This document shows positions 1 through 8,710 of a DNA stretch of 64,000 nt, piece by piece. Under the pieces are notes generated by a model, which was given only the letters and a program-made list of their open reading frames with translations, had not been told where the DNA came from and did not search any database. A program made the translations under genes and the position numbers. The stretch's first letter is position 1, and every line of letters starts with the position of its first letter. This DNA comes from Bacillus sp. SJS. GTDB taxonomy: Bacteria; Bacillota; Bacilli; Bacillales; Bacillaceae. Location: positions 124,001 to 188,000 of the forward strand of contig NZ_JAQV02000007.1 of the NCBI RefSeq assembly GCF_000732485.2, in the 5' to 3' direction.

Positions 1-49
1 AAACATCGGTTTCACAAAATCTGACTCTGATCTTTATCTCATCATGCAT
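1..49 (-). CDS. Acyl-CoA thioesterase-like protein, first 16 codons only (cut by window edge)
   Basis: Only the N-terminus lies in the window. The ATG at 47-49 follows a GGAGG site placed seven bases upstream, just after the enoyl-CoA hydratase stop, so it is the next gene of the same operon. The visible residues contain RVRFCETD, which resembles the start of hotdog-fold 4HBT/YbgC-type thioesterases (RVRYxETD, where the Asp is often catalytic). A thioesterase would fit a beta-oxidation operon. With only 16 residues the family call is tentative. Confidence 0.5.
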   Translation of the reverse strand, partial: MHDEIKIRVRFCETDV

Positions 50-63
50 GTCGTTATGCCTCC

Positions 64-843
64 TTAGCGGTGGGTAAATTCCGGCTTCCGTTTTTCAATG
101 AACGCCTGTACGCCTTCTTTAATATCGTCCGTCTGGAAAACCTCCTCAAAAAGCTCGGCCTCCCGTTCCAGGCCAGCCTTTAAGGAAACACCCAATCCTT
201 CATCAACAGAGCGTTTAATCCTTGAGAGGGCAGGCAATGAAAAACGGCTGATTTTCGCAGCGAGCTTCAAGCCATGCTGAAGGCCCTCTCCTTTTGGAGT
301 GACTTCATTCACCAAGCCGATTTCCTTGGCTTTCGCAGAATCAATCGGATCTCCGGTAAACATCATTTCCTTTGCCCGCGCTTCCCCTATTACTCTCGGA
401 AGCCGCTGTGTCCCGCCGCCTCCTGGGAATAGACCGAGTTTAATTTCAGGCAATCCGATTTGAACGTGTTCTTCTGCAATTCGTATATCGCACGTCAGCG
501 CCAGCTCGCAGCCTCCGCCAAACGTCAGCCCATTTAATACAGCAATCACCGGCTTTGGAAAATCATCGAGTTTATTCAGAACAGCATGGGATTCCATGAA
601 CTGTGATTTGATTCCTTTTTTCCCTATCAAACTCGGAAACTCCTTAATGTCCGCTCCTGCCATAAACGCACGGTCCCCTGCACCGGTCAGGATGACACAA
701 ACGATTTCCTGGTCATTTCTCATTTCATCCAGCAGCTGATCCAGTTCTCTCAGGACAGCCTGGCTCATCACATTGAGCGGCGGATGGTCGATTGTCAGGA
801 CCATAACTGATCCTTGTTTATCTCTCTTGATCACACTTTCCAT
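64..843 (-). CDS. Enoyl-CoA hydratase/isomerase family protein
   Basis: A 259-residue crotonase-fold protein, the usual family length. It should hydrate trans-2-enoyl-CoA to 3-hydroxyacyl-CoA in beta-oxidation. The oxyanion-hole segment AGADIKEF is at residues 62-69 and the GGGCELAL segment near 109-116. Both acidic residues typical of true hydratases are present: Glu113 in GGGCEL and Glu133 in LPEIKLG. Its start codon overlaps the stop of the upstream 3-hydroxyacyl-CoA dehydrogenase gene by one base, so the two are translationally coupled and probably act on successive intermediates. Chain-length specificity cannot be read from sequence. Confidence 0.93.
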   Translation of the reverse strand: MESVIKRDKQGSVMVLTIDHPPLNVMSQAVLRELDQLLDEMRNDQEIVCVILTGAGDRAFMAGADIKEFPSLIGKKGIKSQFMESHAVLNKLDDFPKPVIAVLNGLTFGGGCELALTCDIRIAEEHVQIGLPEIKLGLFPGGGGTQRLPRVIGEARAKEMMFTGDPIDSAKAKEIGLVNEVTPKGEGLQHGLKLAAKISRFSLPALSRIKRSVDEGLGVSLKAGLEREAELFEEVFQTDDIKEGVQAFIEKRKPEFTHR

Positions 844-1727
844 TATTGCTTCACCTCTACCTTCGAGTATTCATACCAGCCCTTGCCCGTTTTTCTTCCA
901 AGATGGCCCTGTTTTACTTTTTCTTCAATGCAGACAAATGGCTTGTCGGCAGGATCTCCCGTTTCCGCATAACGCTGCTGCATGACATAATAACCGACGT
1001 CTATACCGGATAAATCCATAAGCTCAAATGGACCGATTGGATGATTGAGCGCTTTCCGGCAAATGGTATCGATGTCTTTATAGTCTGCATAGCCGTTCTC
1101 ATAAAGGTATACTGCTTCCCTTTGAAGCGCTCCAAGAATCCGGTTGGCGATGAAGCCTGAAATTTCTTTTTTCAGAAGAACCGCTGTCCGGTTAATGGTT
1201 TCGCATACGCCCATTGTCAGCTGCGCTGTTTCTTCAGATGTCTGTTTGCTTGTCACCACTTCCACACAGTCCATCACAAGGGCAGGAAAGAAAAAGTGCA
1301 TATTGATCACTTTATCCGGTCTGTTCGTAGCTCCCGCGATATAAGAGTTCATAATCGTTGAAGAATTCGTGGCTAAAATCGCATGAGGCTTCGCATATTC
1401 ATCCAGCTGTGCAAACACTTCTTTTTTTACCTCCAGCTTTTCCACCACGGCTTCAATAATAAAATCAGACTTTGAGGCAGCTTCTTTTAAGCTTGCAGTC
1501 ATGGTGAGGAGGGAGAACGCCTTTTTCGCTTCCTCTTCTGACAGCTTGTTTTTCTGCACGCGCTTGTCTATTAATCTTTGGAGGACGGCATCCGCATTGG
1601 ATAAAGCGTTTTCATTTACATCCTGCAAAATGGTTCTATATCCTCCAAGTGCACACAGCATGGCAATTTGATGCCCCATTTGTCCTGCGCCAATGACGGC
1701 GATCGTTTTGATGTCTTCTCTTTTCAT
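843..1727 (-). CDS. 3-hydroxyacyl-CoA (3-hydroxybutyryl-CoA) dehydrogenase
   Basis: A 294-residue NAD-dependent dehydrogenase that oxidises L-3-hydroxyacyl-CoA to 3-ketoacyl-CoA (MmgB/PaaH-like). The Rossmann motif VIGAGQMG is at residues 11-18. The catalytic-histidine segment reads MHFFFPALVMD rather than the more usual HFFNP: the histidine is kept but the following Asn is replaced by Phe. The C-terminal helical domain is recognisable (NHPIGPFELMDLSGID and the terminal GRKTGKGWYEY). It lies downstream of the tetR gene and a copy of the operator, so it may also be expressed from an internal promoter. Confidence 0.92.
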   Translation of the reverse strand: MKREDIKTIAVIGAGQMGHQIAMLCALGGYRTILQDVNENALSNADAVLQRLIDKRVQKNKLSEEEAKKAFSLLTMTASLKEAASKSDFIIEAVVEKLEVKKEVFAQLDEYAKPHAILATNSSTIMNSYIAGATNRPDKVINMHFFFPALVMDCVEVVTSKQTSEETAQLTMGVCETINRTAVLLKKEISGFIANRILGALQREAVYLYENGYADYKDIDTICRKALNHPIGPFELMDLSGIDVGYYVMQQRYAETGDPADKPFVCIEEKVKQGHLGRKTGKGWYEYSKVEVKQ

Positions 1728-1749
1728 CTTTTATCTCTCCCTTTCACTT

Positions 1750-1766
1750 ACTAACCGGTTGGTATG
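1750..1766. promoter_or_regulatory. Putative TetR-family operator, internal copy
   Basis: The 17-bp sequence ACTAACCGGTTGGTATG occurs here, between tetR and the 3-hydroxyacyl-CoA dehydrogenase gene, and is repeated identically at 6890-6906 in front of the first gene of the operon. The 16-bp core TACTAACCGGTTGGTA matches its own reverse complement at 14 of 16 positions, as expected for a dimeric repressor site. The operon encodes a TetR regulator, which is the obvious candidate binder (inference). Confidence 0.65.
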
Positions 1767-1784
1767 CTGAAAGGAAAGAAAGCA

Positions 1785-2354
1785 TCAAGTGCTTCCCTTT
1801 AATCCCTCAAGCAGTATTTTAATAAAGATGTCTGAGATGCTAGAATCCGTTTCACGGCCGGATGGGTCAAACCAGAAGTAGCTCCAGTTGGCCATTCCCA
1901 GTACTCCGAGGGCGACAATATCCACTGGCAGATCATCTCTGAATTCCTGTTTTTCCATCCCGGCCCGCAGAATTTCTTCGATTTGCCTGCGGAACAGATC
2001 GCGTTTAGAGGCAATCAGGCTAAGATGGGGTTCGCTCAAGTTACGCATTTCCCTGAAATACACCTTCGCGCTCAATCCCTCTTTTTCTATATCGTGAATA
2101 AGCAAATAAACGACCTCATGCAATTTTTCCCGATAACTTTTTTGCGGATCTTCGAGGATGGTCTTTTGCTTTTGAAGAAGACTGTCAATATAGCTTAAAT
2201 GAATGTCCATCAGCAGCTGTTCTTTGCTTGTGAAATAATAATAGAATGTTCCTTTTGTGACATTCAGCGCGTTGACGATATCCTGAATCGATGTTTCCTT
2301 GAACCCTTTTTCAGCAAAAAGCTGAATACTCATTTGTCTGATTTGTTCTTTCAT
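1785..2354 (-). CDS. TetR/AcrR family transcriptional regulator of fatty-acid genes
   Basis: A 189-residue protein with an N-terminal TetR helix-turn-helix at about residues 24-47 (QDIVNALNVTKGTFYYYF) and a ligand domain behind it. It is positioned between the acyl-CoA ligase and the 3-hydroxyacyl-CoA dehydrogenase. In B. subtilis, fadR lies between lcfA and fadB and its repressor is released by long-chain acyl-CoA, so an equivalent local repressor is likely here. Two identical near-palindromes in the operon (1750-1766 and 6890-6906) are the probable targets. Identity with FadR itself is not established, because the operator differs from the published B. subtilis FadR site as I remember it. 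Confidence 0.88.
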   Translation of the reverse strand: MKEQIRQMSIQLFAEKGFKETSIQDIVNALNVTKGTFYYYFTSKEQLLMDIHLSYIDSLLQKQKTILEDPQKSYREKLHEVVYLLIHDIEKEGLSAKVYFREMRNLSEPHLSLIASKRDLFRRQIEEILRAGMEKQEFRDDLPVDIVALGVLGMANWSYFWFDPSGRETDSSISDIFIKILLEGLKGST

Positions 2355-2411
2355 GCTTATGTCCTCTCGATCTAGCCGGTTTTGCTCCGATTATAGCATA
2401 GCCGCTTAAGA

Positions 2412-4034
2412 TTAGAGTTTCTTTGCTGATTCTTCTCTTAGTGCGCGTCTTAAAATTTTCCCAACGTTTGTTTTCGGCAGCTCTGCCCGGAACTCTACCT
2501 CGCGCGGCACTTTATAGGCAGCCATCTGATTGCGGCAAAATTCAATGATTTCATCAGGCGAAGCATTTTTGCCTTCTTTGCACACCAGAATCGCTTTAAC
2601 GGTTTCACCCCGGTATGGATCCGGAACACCTATCACTACAGCTTCCTGTACAGCTGGATGTTCATACAGCACCTCTTCCACGTCGCGTGGATAGATATTA
2701 TAGCCGCTCGCAATAATCAGGTCCTTCTTTCTGTCTACGATATAAAGATAGCCCTCACCGTCTATCCTGGCCAAATCACCGGTAAAAAGCCATCCGTCCC
2801 TTAATGCGGCAGCCGTTTCCTCCGGCATGTTCCAATAGCCTTTCATAATTTGCGGTCCGCTGATGACCACTTCTCCAAGCTCTCCATTTGGAAGCTCCTC
2901 AAGGCCTGTAGCAACATCGACAATTTTATAAGCGGTTTTCGGAAAACCGATTCCAACACTGCCTAATTTGCGCTCCCCAAAGTTCGGGTTGCAGTGGGTA
3001 CAAGGCGACGCTTCAGATAAGCCATACCCCTCGAGTACCTTCGCCCCTGTTTTTCGTTCAAACTCTCTCATAAGCTCAACCGGCATGGGTGCACTGCCGC
3101 TATTGCAGATCCGAATGCTGCTAAGATCATACTCTTCCGCTTTAGGATGGCTTGTGAGCGCTACATACATGGTCGGTACACCAGGGAACATCGTTGGCTG
3201 TTCTTCCTTAATCGTTTCAAGAACTTCCTCAAGGTCAAATCGCGGCAGCAAAACCATGCAGCTTGCCGTTAATACAGATAGATTCATACAGGAAGTCATA
3301 CCGAAGACATGGAAAAACGGGATAACCGATAAGCTTTTTTCCTCTCCGATTACAATATCATTCTTAAAGAACTCATAGGACTGGTAAACATTTGCGACAA
3401 GATTCTGATGGGAAAGCATCGCTCCCTTTGATCTTCCTGTCGTACCTCCGGTATACTGAAGGACGGCAATGTCATGCTCCGGTTCAATCGGAACATGAAT
3501 GGGAGCTTCTGCTGCTTCTGCAAGAAAGGATTCAAAGCTGAAGGCCGCATTTGCAGGCTTTTCGGTGTATCCTGGTGTAAGGCTTACCGTGACCACTTGT
3601 TTTACACTCGTTTCTTCCTTAACTGCTTCTACTTTCGGATAAAGCAGGTCATACACAATGAGCGTTTCCGCACCGGAGTCCGTTAAAATATGGGAAAGCT
3701 CTCTTTCCATCAGCATCGGATTCACTTGAGTGACAATCGCGCCTGCAGCCAGGATACCGTAATAAGCGATGACATATTGGGGGCAGTTCGGCAGCATGAT
3801 GGCCACCCGATCGCCTTTTTGCACACCATTTTTTTGAAGAGCCGCAGCGAATTTCCCGGCCAATCCTGCAAGTTCCTTGTAGCTGAATGTTTTTTTGTAA
3901 AACGTGATCGCGGTCTTTTCCCCGTGCACCTCAGCAGTTGAGCGAAGCATTTCATGAATCGGTATGTCAGGTATCAGGCAATCATGGTCAATGCCTGGCG
4001 GGTAGCTTGCTAACCATTGATTCGTTGTCTCCAT
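2412..4034 (-). CDS. Long-chain fatty acid-CoA ligase (AMP-forming)
   Basis: A 540-residue member of the ANL adenylating superfamily that activates fatty acids to acyl-CoA through an acyl-AMP. The phosphate-binding loop YTGGTTGRSKGA is at residues 194-205, GYGLSEASP lies mid-protein, the hinge DRKKDLIIASGYNIYP is near 430-446, and the catalytic lysine of the C-terminal lid is in PKTNVGKILRR near the end. All key motifs are intact. It sits between the SDR gene and tetR with short gaps, and would supply acyl-CoA to the acyl-CoA dehydrogenase of the same operon. Confidence 0.93.
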   Translation of the reverse strand: METTNQWLASYPPGIDHDCLIPDIPIHEMLRSTAEVHGEKTAITFYKKTFSYKELAGLAGKFAAALQKNGVQKGDRVAIMLPNCPQYVIAYYGILAAGAIVTQVNPMLMERELSHILTDSGAETLIVYDLLYPKVEAVKEETSVKQVVTVSLTPGYTEKPANAAFSFESFLAEAAEAPIHVPIEPEHDIAVLQYTGGTTGRSKGAMLSHQNLVANVYQSYEFFKNDIVIGEEKSLSVIPFFHVFGMTSCMNLSVLTASCMVLLPRFDLEEVLETIKEEQPTMFPGVPTMYVALTSHPKAEEYDLSSIRICNSGSAPMPVELMREFERKTGAKVLEGYGLSEASPCTHCNPNFGERKLGSVGIGFPKTAYKIVDVATGLEELPNGELGEVVISGPQIMKGYWNMPEETAAALRDGWLFTGDLARIDGEGYLYIVDRKKDLIIASGYNIYPRDVEEVLYEHPAVQEAVVIGVPDPYRGETVKAILVCKEGKNASPDEIIEFCRNQMAAYKVPREVEFRAELPKTNVGKILRRALREESAKKL

Positions 4035-4052
4035 CCTTCATCCCTCCATCTG

Positions 4053-4805
4053 TCAGTAAGTTAAAGTGCCCCCATCAACAAGGAGCGTACTGGCCGTTAC
4101 AAATGAGGCATCATCGCTTGCGAGGAAGAGTGCGGCTTTTGCGACTTCATCCGGGCTTCCCGGTCTGCCAAGAGCATTAGCGGAGGAAATAATCGGCCAG
4201 TTTTTTTCATCCAGCTTCCAGTCTTTAATAATATCTGTATCAATGACTCCCGGGGCAATCGCATTTACCCGGACCTTTTTCTTCCCGTATTCAAGCGCAG
4301 CATTTTTCGTCAGCATAATCACGCCTGCTTTTGAAGCATTGTAAGGCGCAAGGAGCTTCTTCCCTTTTAGCCCAAGGATGCTTGAGGTGTTAATCACACT
4401 TCCGCCACCGCTCTCCAGCATTTTCGGAATTCCATATTTCATCCCAAGAAAAACACCCGTCAAATTGATATCAATGACCCGCTGCCATTCCTGAAGGGAC
4501 ATGTCTGCAAGCCTTACACTTTCATTGCCTACACCGGCATTGTTAAATAATATATTGAGAGATCCATAGGTTTCCACCGCTTGCTCCATAAGCTGCTTGA
4601 TTTCATCCTCTGACGTTACGTCTGTCTTAATAAAAATGGCTTCTCCGCCATCTTCGCGGATTTGAGAGACCGTTTGCAGGCCCCCCTCTTCCATTACGTC
4701 CGCTACGGCTACACTTGCCCCTTCTTTTGCAAAAAGGAGAGCCGCCGCCCTGCCAATTCCGCCGGCTCCACCGGTCACGACCGCCGTTTTCCCCGCTAGC
4801 TTCAT
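4053..4805 (-). CDS. SDR family NAD(P)-dependent oxidoreductase
   Basis: A 250-residue classical short-chain dehydrogenase/reductase. The cofactor motif TGGAGGIG is at residues 11-18, the NNAG motif at 88-91 and the catalytic Ser141/Tyr155/Lys159 set is complete (YNASK). It could act on a 3-hydroxyacyl or branched intermediate in lipid breakdown, but SDR substrate specificity cannot be deduced from these motifs. It is 18 bp upstream of the acyl-CoA ligase start and clearly in the same operon. A second SDR follows upstream; the two are distinct proteins rather than a recent duplication. Confidence 0.9.
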   Translation of the reverse strand: MKLAGKTAVVTGGAGGIGRAAALLFAKEGASVAVADVMEEGGLQTVSQIREDGGEAIFIKTDVTSEDEIKQLMEQAVETYGSLNILFNNAGVGNESVRLADMSLQEWQRVIDINLTGVFLGMKYGIPKMLESGGGSVINTSSILGLKGKKLLAPYNASKAGVIMLTKNAALEYGKKKVRVNAIAPGVIDTDIIKDWKLDEKNWPIISSANALGRPGSPDEVAKAALFLASDDASFVTASTLLVDGGTLTY

Positions 4806-4851
4806 ACTGGTCTCCCTGCTCTCTTTTGTATTTCAGTCTCCAAACCTGCTT

Positions 4852-5628
4852 TTACAAAACGTGCGTGCCTCCATCTACCACCAGTACATCACCTGTCACA
4901 TAATCAGACGCCTGCGAAGCCAGAAAAACAGCCGCTCCTTTTAAATCCTGACCGGATCCAAATCTGCCAAGCGGAGTACGCTGAAGAAGACCATCCTTCC
5001 CCTTTTCTATAATGACCTGTGACATTTTAGTAGGGAAAAAACCTGGTGCAATGGCGTTGACATTGATGTTGTGCTGACCCCACTTGGCTGCGAGATCCTT
5101 CGTGAACGTAATAACCGCACCCTTGCTCGTATTGTAGCCGATGGTATCCATATATTTCGGATCCGCACCGCCAAGACCCGCAACGGATGATATATTAATG
5201 ATTTTTCCGCTTCTCTGCCGGATCATGTAGCGGCCAGCTTCCTGCGACATTAAAAACGTGCCTGTTACGTTTACATTCAATACTTTTTGCCAAGCATCAA
5301 GAGGCATATCCTCAGCAGGGGCACCCCAGGTGGCACCGCTATTGTTAACTAAAATATCAATGGCCCCGAACCGTTCATACGCAAGCTGAACAGCCCTTTT
5401 TACATCTTCCTGTGACGTAATGTCGCAAGCTAGGGCCATTGCATGACAGCCTGTTTCTTTCTCGAGTCTTAAGGCCGTTTGTTCACATGCCTCTTTTTTC
5501 CTTGAGCAAAGGACGATATTCGCCCCCGCCTCGGCAAGCGCCTCCGCAATCTGCTCACCAAGCCCTCGTCCCCCGCCGGTAATCATCGCGGTTTTGCCTC
5601 TTAAGTTGAATAGTTCATTTACATGCAT
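4852..5628 (-). CDS. SDR family oxidoreductase (second operon copy)
   Basis: A classical SDR of 258 residues from the ATG at 5628, which has a GAGGTGA site at the right distance. A GTG nine bases further upstream would collide with that site. Motifs: TGGGRGLG cofactor loop, NNSGA, ISS and YNTSK catalytic segments. This subfamily often carries annotations such as gluconate 5-dehydrogenase or 3-oxoacyl-ACP reductase, but context (acyl-CoA dehydrogenase directly upstream, acyl-CoA ligase downstream) points to acyl-chain or alcohol oxidation. The exact substrate is unknown. Confidence 0.9.
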   Translation of the reverse strand: MHVNELFNLRGKTAMITGGGRGLGEQIAEALAEAGANIVLCSRKKEACEQTALRLEKETGCHAMALACDITSQEDVKRAVQLAYERFGAIDILVNNSGATWGAPAEDMPLDAWQKVLNVNVTGTFLMSQEAGRYMIRQRSGKIINISSVAGLGGADPKYMDTIGYNTSKGAVITFTKDLAAKWGQHNINVNAIAPGFFPTKMSQVIIEKGKDGLLQRTPLGRFGSGQDLKGAAVFLASQASDYVTGDVLVVDGGTHVL

Positions 5629-5638
5629 TCGCTTCACC

Positions 5639-6865
5639 TCATACCGTCTGCAGGGAGACGTCGTATTTTTTCAATTCAAGCCGTGCAAGCTGTGCTTTGT
5701 GCACTTCATCCGGTCCATCTGCAAGTCTGAGCGTTCTCGCATTCGCCCACTGCGCGGCAAGCGGAACATCCTCACTGACCCCTGCTGCTCCGAATGCCTG
5801 GATCGCCCGGTCAATCACTCGTAAAGCCATGTTCGGTGCAACTACTTTAATCATCGCAATTTCAGGCTTCGCTATTTTATTGCCGGCCGTATCCATCATA
5901 TAGGCTGCTTTAAGCGTCAATAGCCTGGCCTGCTCAATGTCGATGCGCGATTCAGCAATCCAGTCCTGCACAACACCCTGTTTAGAGAGCGGTTTGCCAA
6001 ACGCTTCTCTTTTTTGTACACGCTTACATAACTCCTCAAGCGAGCGTTCAGCAGCTCCAATTAATCTCATGCAATGATGAATTCTCCCAGGTCCCAGCCT
6101 CCCTTGGGCAATGGCGAACCCCTTTCCTTCTCCCCAAATCATATTGGATGCAGGGACACGGACATCCGTAAATGAAATTTCCCCATGGCCATGAGGGGCA
6201 TGATCATATCCGAAAACCGGCAATGTCCGTTCGATTTTCACTCCAGCTGTATTTAGGGGAACAAGAATCATCGACTGCTGCTCATACTTCGGTGCATCCG
6301 GATCGTTTTTCCCCATCACGATCGCAATTTTACAGCGCGGATCCCCCGCACCGGATGACCACCACTTCGTACCGTTAATGACGTAATCCTCCCCGTTTCT
6401 TTCTATGCGGCATGAGATATTCGTCGCATCAGAGGAAGCCGCATCGGGCTCTGTCATTGAAAAACAGGATCGGATTTCTCCAGCAAGCAAAGGCTCAAGC
6501 CACTGCTTTTTTTGCTCCTCTGTTCCATAGCGGACAAGCACTTCCATATTTCCTGTGTCCGGAGCCCCGCAGTTAAACACCTCGGGGCCGATTAAAGACC
6601 GTCCCATAATCTCACATAGAGGAGCATATTCAACGTTCGTCAAGCCTGCTCCATACTCACTGTCTGGAAGAAACAAATTCCACAGACCCTGCTTCTGAGC
6701 TTCTTTTTTCATCGTTTCCATAATTTCGGGAACAGCTGACCATCTCGATGATTGGCTGTTTAATTCTTCTTCATACCGTTTTTCATTCGGATACACGTGC
6801 TCATCCATAAATTCATTGAGCCGCTTCTGCAGATCCTGAACCTTTTCCGAATACGAAAATTTCAT
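5639..6865 (-). CDS. Acyl-CoA dehydrogenase family protein
   Basis: A 408-residue flavoprotein that introduces the first double bond in acyl-CoA beta-oxidation. It has the three-domain ACAD layout: N-terminal helical domain, middle beta domain with [16 protein letters not shown] and [10 protein letters not shown], and C-terminal helical domain ending in [13 protein letters not shown]. The last motif and the overall length resemble ACAD11/FadE-like members rather than the short butyryl-CoA enzymes. It is the first gene of the operon, with an AAGGAGG site and with a promoter and operator directly upstream. Confidence 0.92.
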   Translation of the reverse strand: MKFSYSEKVQDLQKRLNEFMDEHVYPNEKRYEEELNSQSSRWSAVPEIMETMKKEAQKQGLWNLFLPDSEYGAGLTNVEYAPLCEIMGRSLIGPEVFNCGAPDTGNMEVLVRYGTEEQKKQWLEPLLAGEIRSCFSMTEPDAASSDATNISCRIERNGEDYVINGTKWWSSGAGDPRCKIAIVMGKNDPDAPKYEQQSMILVPLNTAGVKIERTLPVFGYDHAPHGHGEISFTDVRVPASNMIWGEGKGFAIAQGRLGPGRIHHCMRLIGAAERSLEELCKRVQKREAFGKPLSKQGVVQDWIAESRIDIEQARLLTLKAAYMMDTAGNKIAKPEIAMIKVVAPNMALRVIDRAIQAFGAAGVSEDVPLAAQWANARTLRLADGPDEVHKAQLARLELKKYDVSLQTV

Positions 6866-6887
6866 ATCGGTTCCTCCTTGGGCCAGC

Positions 6888-6948
6888 TAACTAACCGGTT
6901 GGTATGTAACATAACTCTATCATATACTAAATATTCTAAATCTTTCAA
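6888..6948 (-). promoter_or_regulatory. Operon promoter with overlapping TetR operator
   Basis: On the minus strand a sigma-A-like promoter is visible: TTGAAA (6943-6948), an 18-bp spacer and TATGAT (6919-6924). The 17-bp near-palindrome CATACCAACCGGTTAGT (6890-6906) lies about a dozen bases downstream of the -10, over the expected start of transcription. Binding there would block initiation. The identical sequence recurs at 1750-1766. Promoter assignment is by eye; the operator assignment rests on the exact repeat and the tetR gene in the operon. Confidence 0.7.
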
Positions 6949-7057
6949 CCGATAATCCGGATTTTTAGTCATTACCATAACTGAATAACATACCGGGTCT
7001 ATTTTTCGGCATCAGCCAATACAGATAAAGAAGAAAATATGGAGAGGCTGATGAGCG

Positions 7058-7225
7058 ATGACGGGACTAAATCAGGATGAACTCGAGAAAAAAATCGATG
7101 AGCTGAACAAAAAGATCGAAAGACTGGAGTCAAAATTGCAGCAGTCACACAATATAGGATCGAACATTTGGGTGCTTGTTCCCGTTGCGGCAATCATTAT
7201 GTGGGGGCTAACAAAAATCTTTTAA
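7058..7225 (+). CDS. Small coiled-coil/single-span membrane protein, 55 residues
   Basis: The ATG at 7058 follows GGAGAGG at 7041-7047. The 55-residue product has a charged amphipathic coiled-coil-like first half (about residues 6-30, heptads rich in Glu, Lys, Leu and Ile) and a C-terminal hydrophobic segment (about residues 37-51) that could span the membrane, ending in LTKIF. A hairpin terminator follows immediately. No family is recognised. The clean signal set (RBS, ORF, terminator) argues that this is a real gene although it is very short. Confidence 0.6.
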   Translation: MTGLNQDELEKKIDELNKKIERLESKLQQSHNIGSNIWVLVPVAAIIMWGLTKIF

Positions 7226-7233
7226 AAGCAGAA

Positions 7234-7277
7234 AGGCACAGACAGGCATAGGTCCCGCCAGTTTCTGTGCCCTTTTT
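7234..7277 (+). terminator. Rho-independent terminator
   Basis: GGCACAGA and TCTGTGCC form an inverted repeat with a loop of about 18 bases, followed by CTTTTT. It is placed nine bases after the stop of the 55-codon gene. Confidence 0.75.
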
Positions 7278-7286
7278 GATTTAGAT

Positions 7287-7628
7287 ATGTTAAATAACTC
7301 TGTTGATAGTACGCAAAAGAAAAAAGTGTGGAGCATTACAGATTTCAAATCAGATGGTAAGGAACGTGTTCGAGGTGTGTACCATATTCAAAATTTGAAT
7401 GGTTATCACAATCGCTTGAAGGAAAATATAAATCGGGTTAATGGAGCGGCAGTGAAATACCTCGAGCATTATTTGAGCTGGTTTCAATTTTTAGACCAAA
7501 TCAGGCACCGAAATGACGATACAACCGTTAGCAAGATGATTGTTGAAGGCTGCCTGTTCTCAATAGATGCCACCTATGATAAATTTAGGTTATCAGAATT
7601 TTCCAAAGGAATATCAAAGCGATATTGA
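7287..7628 (+). pseudogene. IS1595/ISXO2-type transposase, C-terminal remnant
   Basis: The 113-codon frame begins directly after a terminator without a good ribosome site. It contains a stretch resembling the C-terminal end of IS1595-family DDE transposases: a [14 protein letters not shown] segment followed by [19 protein letters not shown], matching the usual pattern in which a His-containing segment precedes a (V/T)KYLxxYLxW motif. The N-terminal zinc ribbon and most of the catalytic core are missing, and no terminal inverted repeats were found. It is read as a dead insertion-sequence remnant. Confidence 0.65.
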
Positions 7629-7706
7629 TCATTAAGGGGCAGTTATATGGAACAAGTTAAGTTCCTAATTTGAATAAATAATATTACATAGTAAAAGGGG
7701 ATAGTT

Positions 7707-8561
7707 ATGAGTTTATTATTAGGTAAAGTTTCTATGGATGAAAGTGAACTAAAAAGTATATTAACTAAAATAAAATATGGAGAAAGTGACTGGCAAGAGG
7801 CGGATAGGTTATTGATATTAAAATCTATGATAGAGCATATCGGTTCAACAGATGGTGAACTCCGCGACCAGTTGATTTATACCTCTTTTTATAGATTGAT
7901 AATTGAGAGTAATCAATTAGAACCTGAAATTTTAAAAGAATTATTAGATACTTGTTTGAATGACCTTCTTTTTAAAGGAATCGGTGAAAAAGAAACGGAT
8001 ACTGTATTCACAAGAGCGTTTACTACACTTTTAATAGCAATAATCTTGAACAGAGATAATCAAGCAAATTTTTTATCACCAAGCACAGTTTATAGCATTA
8101 AAGAGAAGTTAATTAAGTACATCAACCTTGAGAGAGATTTAAGAGGATATGTCGCTGGCAAAGGGTGGGCACACAGTATTGCACACGTAGCTGACACTTT
8201 TGAAGAATTGGTGAAAAATCTAAAATTAGACACAGATGTTTATCCAGAAATACTAAAGACATTGTGGAGTAAGATTATAATATCTAACAGTGTCTATGTC
8301 CACGATGAAGATGAAAGGATATTAATACCTATACTTGAAATGCTGGAAAGAGGATTGGATGTTCAAGAAATAGAAGAATTAATGCAACACTTACCGATTG
8401 AATTAATGGCTCAAAAGGAGCAGCTTGAGGATGAAAAGTATTGGCTCTTAGTGTTTAATATTAAAACATTCTTAAAAAGTTTTCACATTAAAATAAACGG
8501 TAATTCTAAATTACTATCATTTCAGAAAAGTATTGAACAGTGCCTAACAAAAATCCATTGA
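7707..8561 (+). CDS. DUF2785 family protein
   Basis: A 284-residue, mostly helical soluble protein with AAAAGGGG as ribosome site. The central segment LRGYVAGKGWAHSIAHVADTFEELVK matches my memory of the DUF2785 hallmark (RGY-GKGWAHS-AHGAD). No function is established for the family. There is no signal peptide or membrane span. It has its own downstream terminator and stands alone between an IS remnant and a GC-rich repeat, so it is probably an accessory gene. Confidence 0.8.
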   Translation: MSLLLGKVSMDESELKSILTKIKYGESDWQEADRLLILKSMIEHIGSTDGELRDQLIYTSFYRLIIESNQLEPEILKELLDTCLNDLLFKGIGEKETDTVFTRAFTTLLIAIILNRDNQANFLSPSTVYSIKEKLIKYINLERDLRGYVAGKGWAHSIAHVADTFEELVKNLKLDTDVYPEILKTLWSKIIISNSVYVHDEDERILIPILEMLERGLDVQEIEELMQHLPIELMAQKEQLEDEKYWLLVFNIKTFLKSFHIKINGNSKLLSFQKSIEQCLTKIH

Positions 8562-8634
8562 AGAAACCTCTTCACTATCTGTGATATGAGATTAAGCATA
8601 ATACTTGGTCCTTATCAGGGGGCTTTAATTAGTC

Positions 8635-8666
8635 AAAGGAACTCCAAAATAACGGAGTTCCTTTTC
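8635..8666 (+). terminator. Rho-independent terminator
   Basis: AAAGGAACTCC and GGAGTTCCTTTT pair around an 8-base loop, with a T-run at the 3' side, some 75 bases after the DUF2785 gene. Confidence 0.8.
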
Positions 8667-8710
8667 TTTATTTCAAAGACTTTGTTAATGCCTGGTGTTG
8701 ATTTTTAACA

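Noticed and set aside
2371-2390. Third TetR operator upstream of tetR (CTAGCCGGTTTTG)
   Set aside because: Only the central GCCGGTT matches; flanks differ, so it is not counted with the two identical sites.
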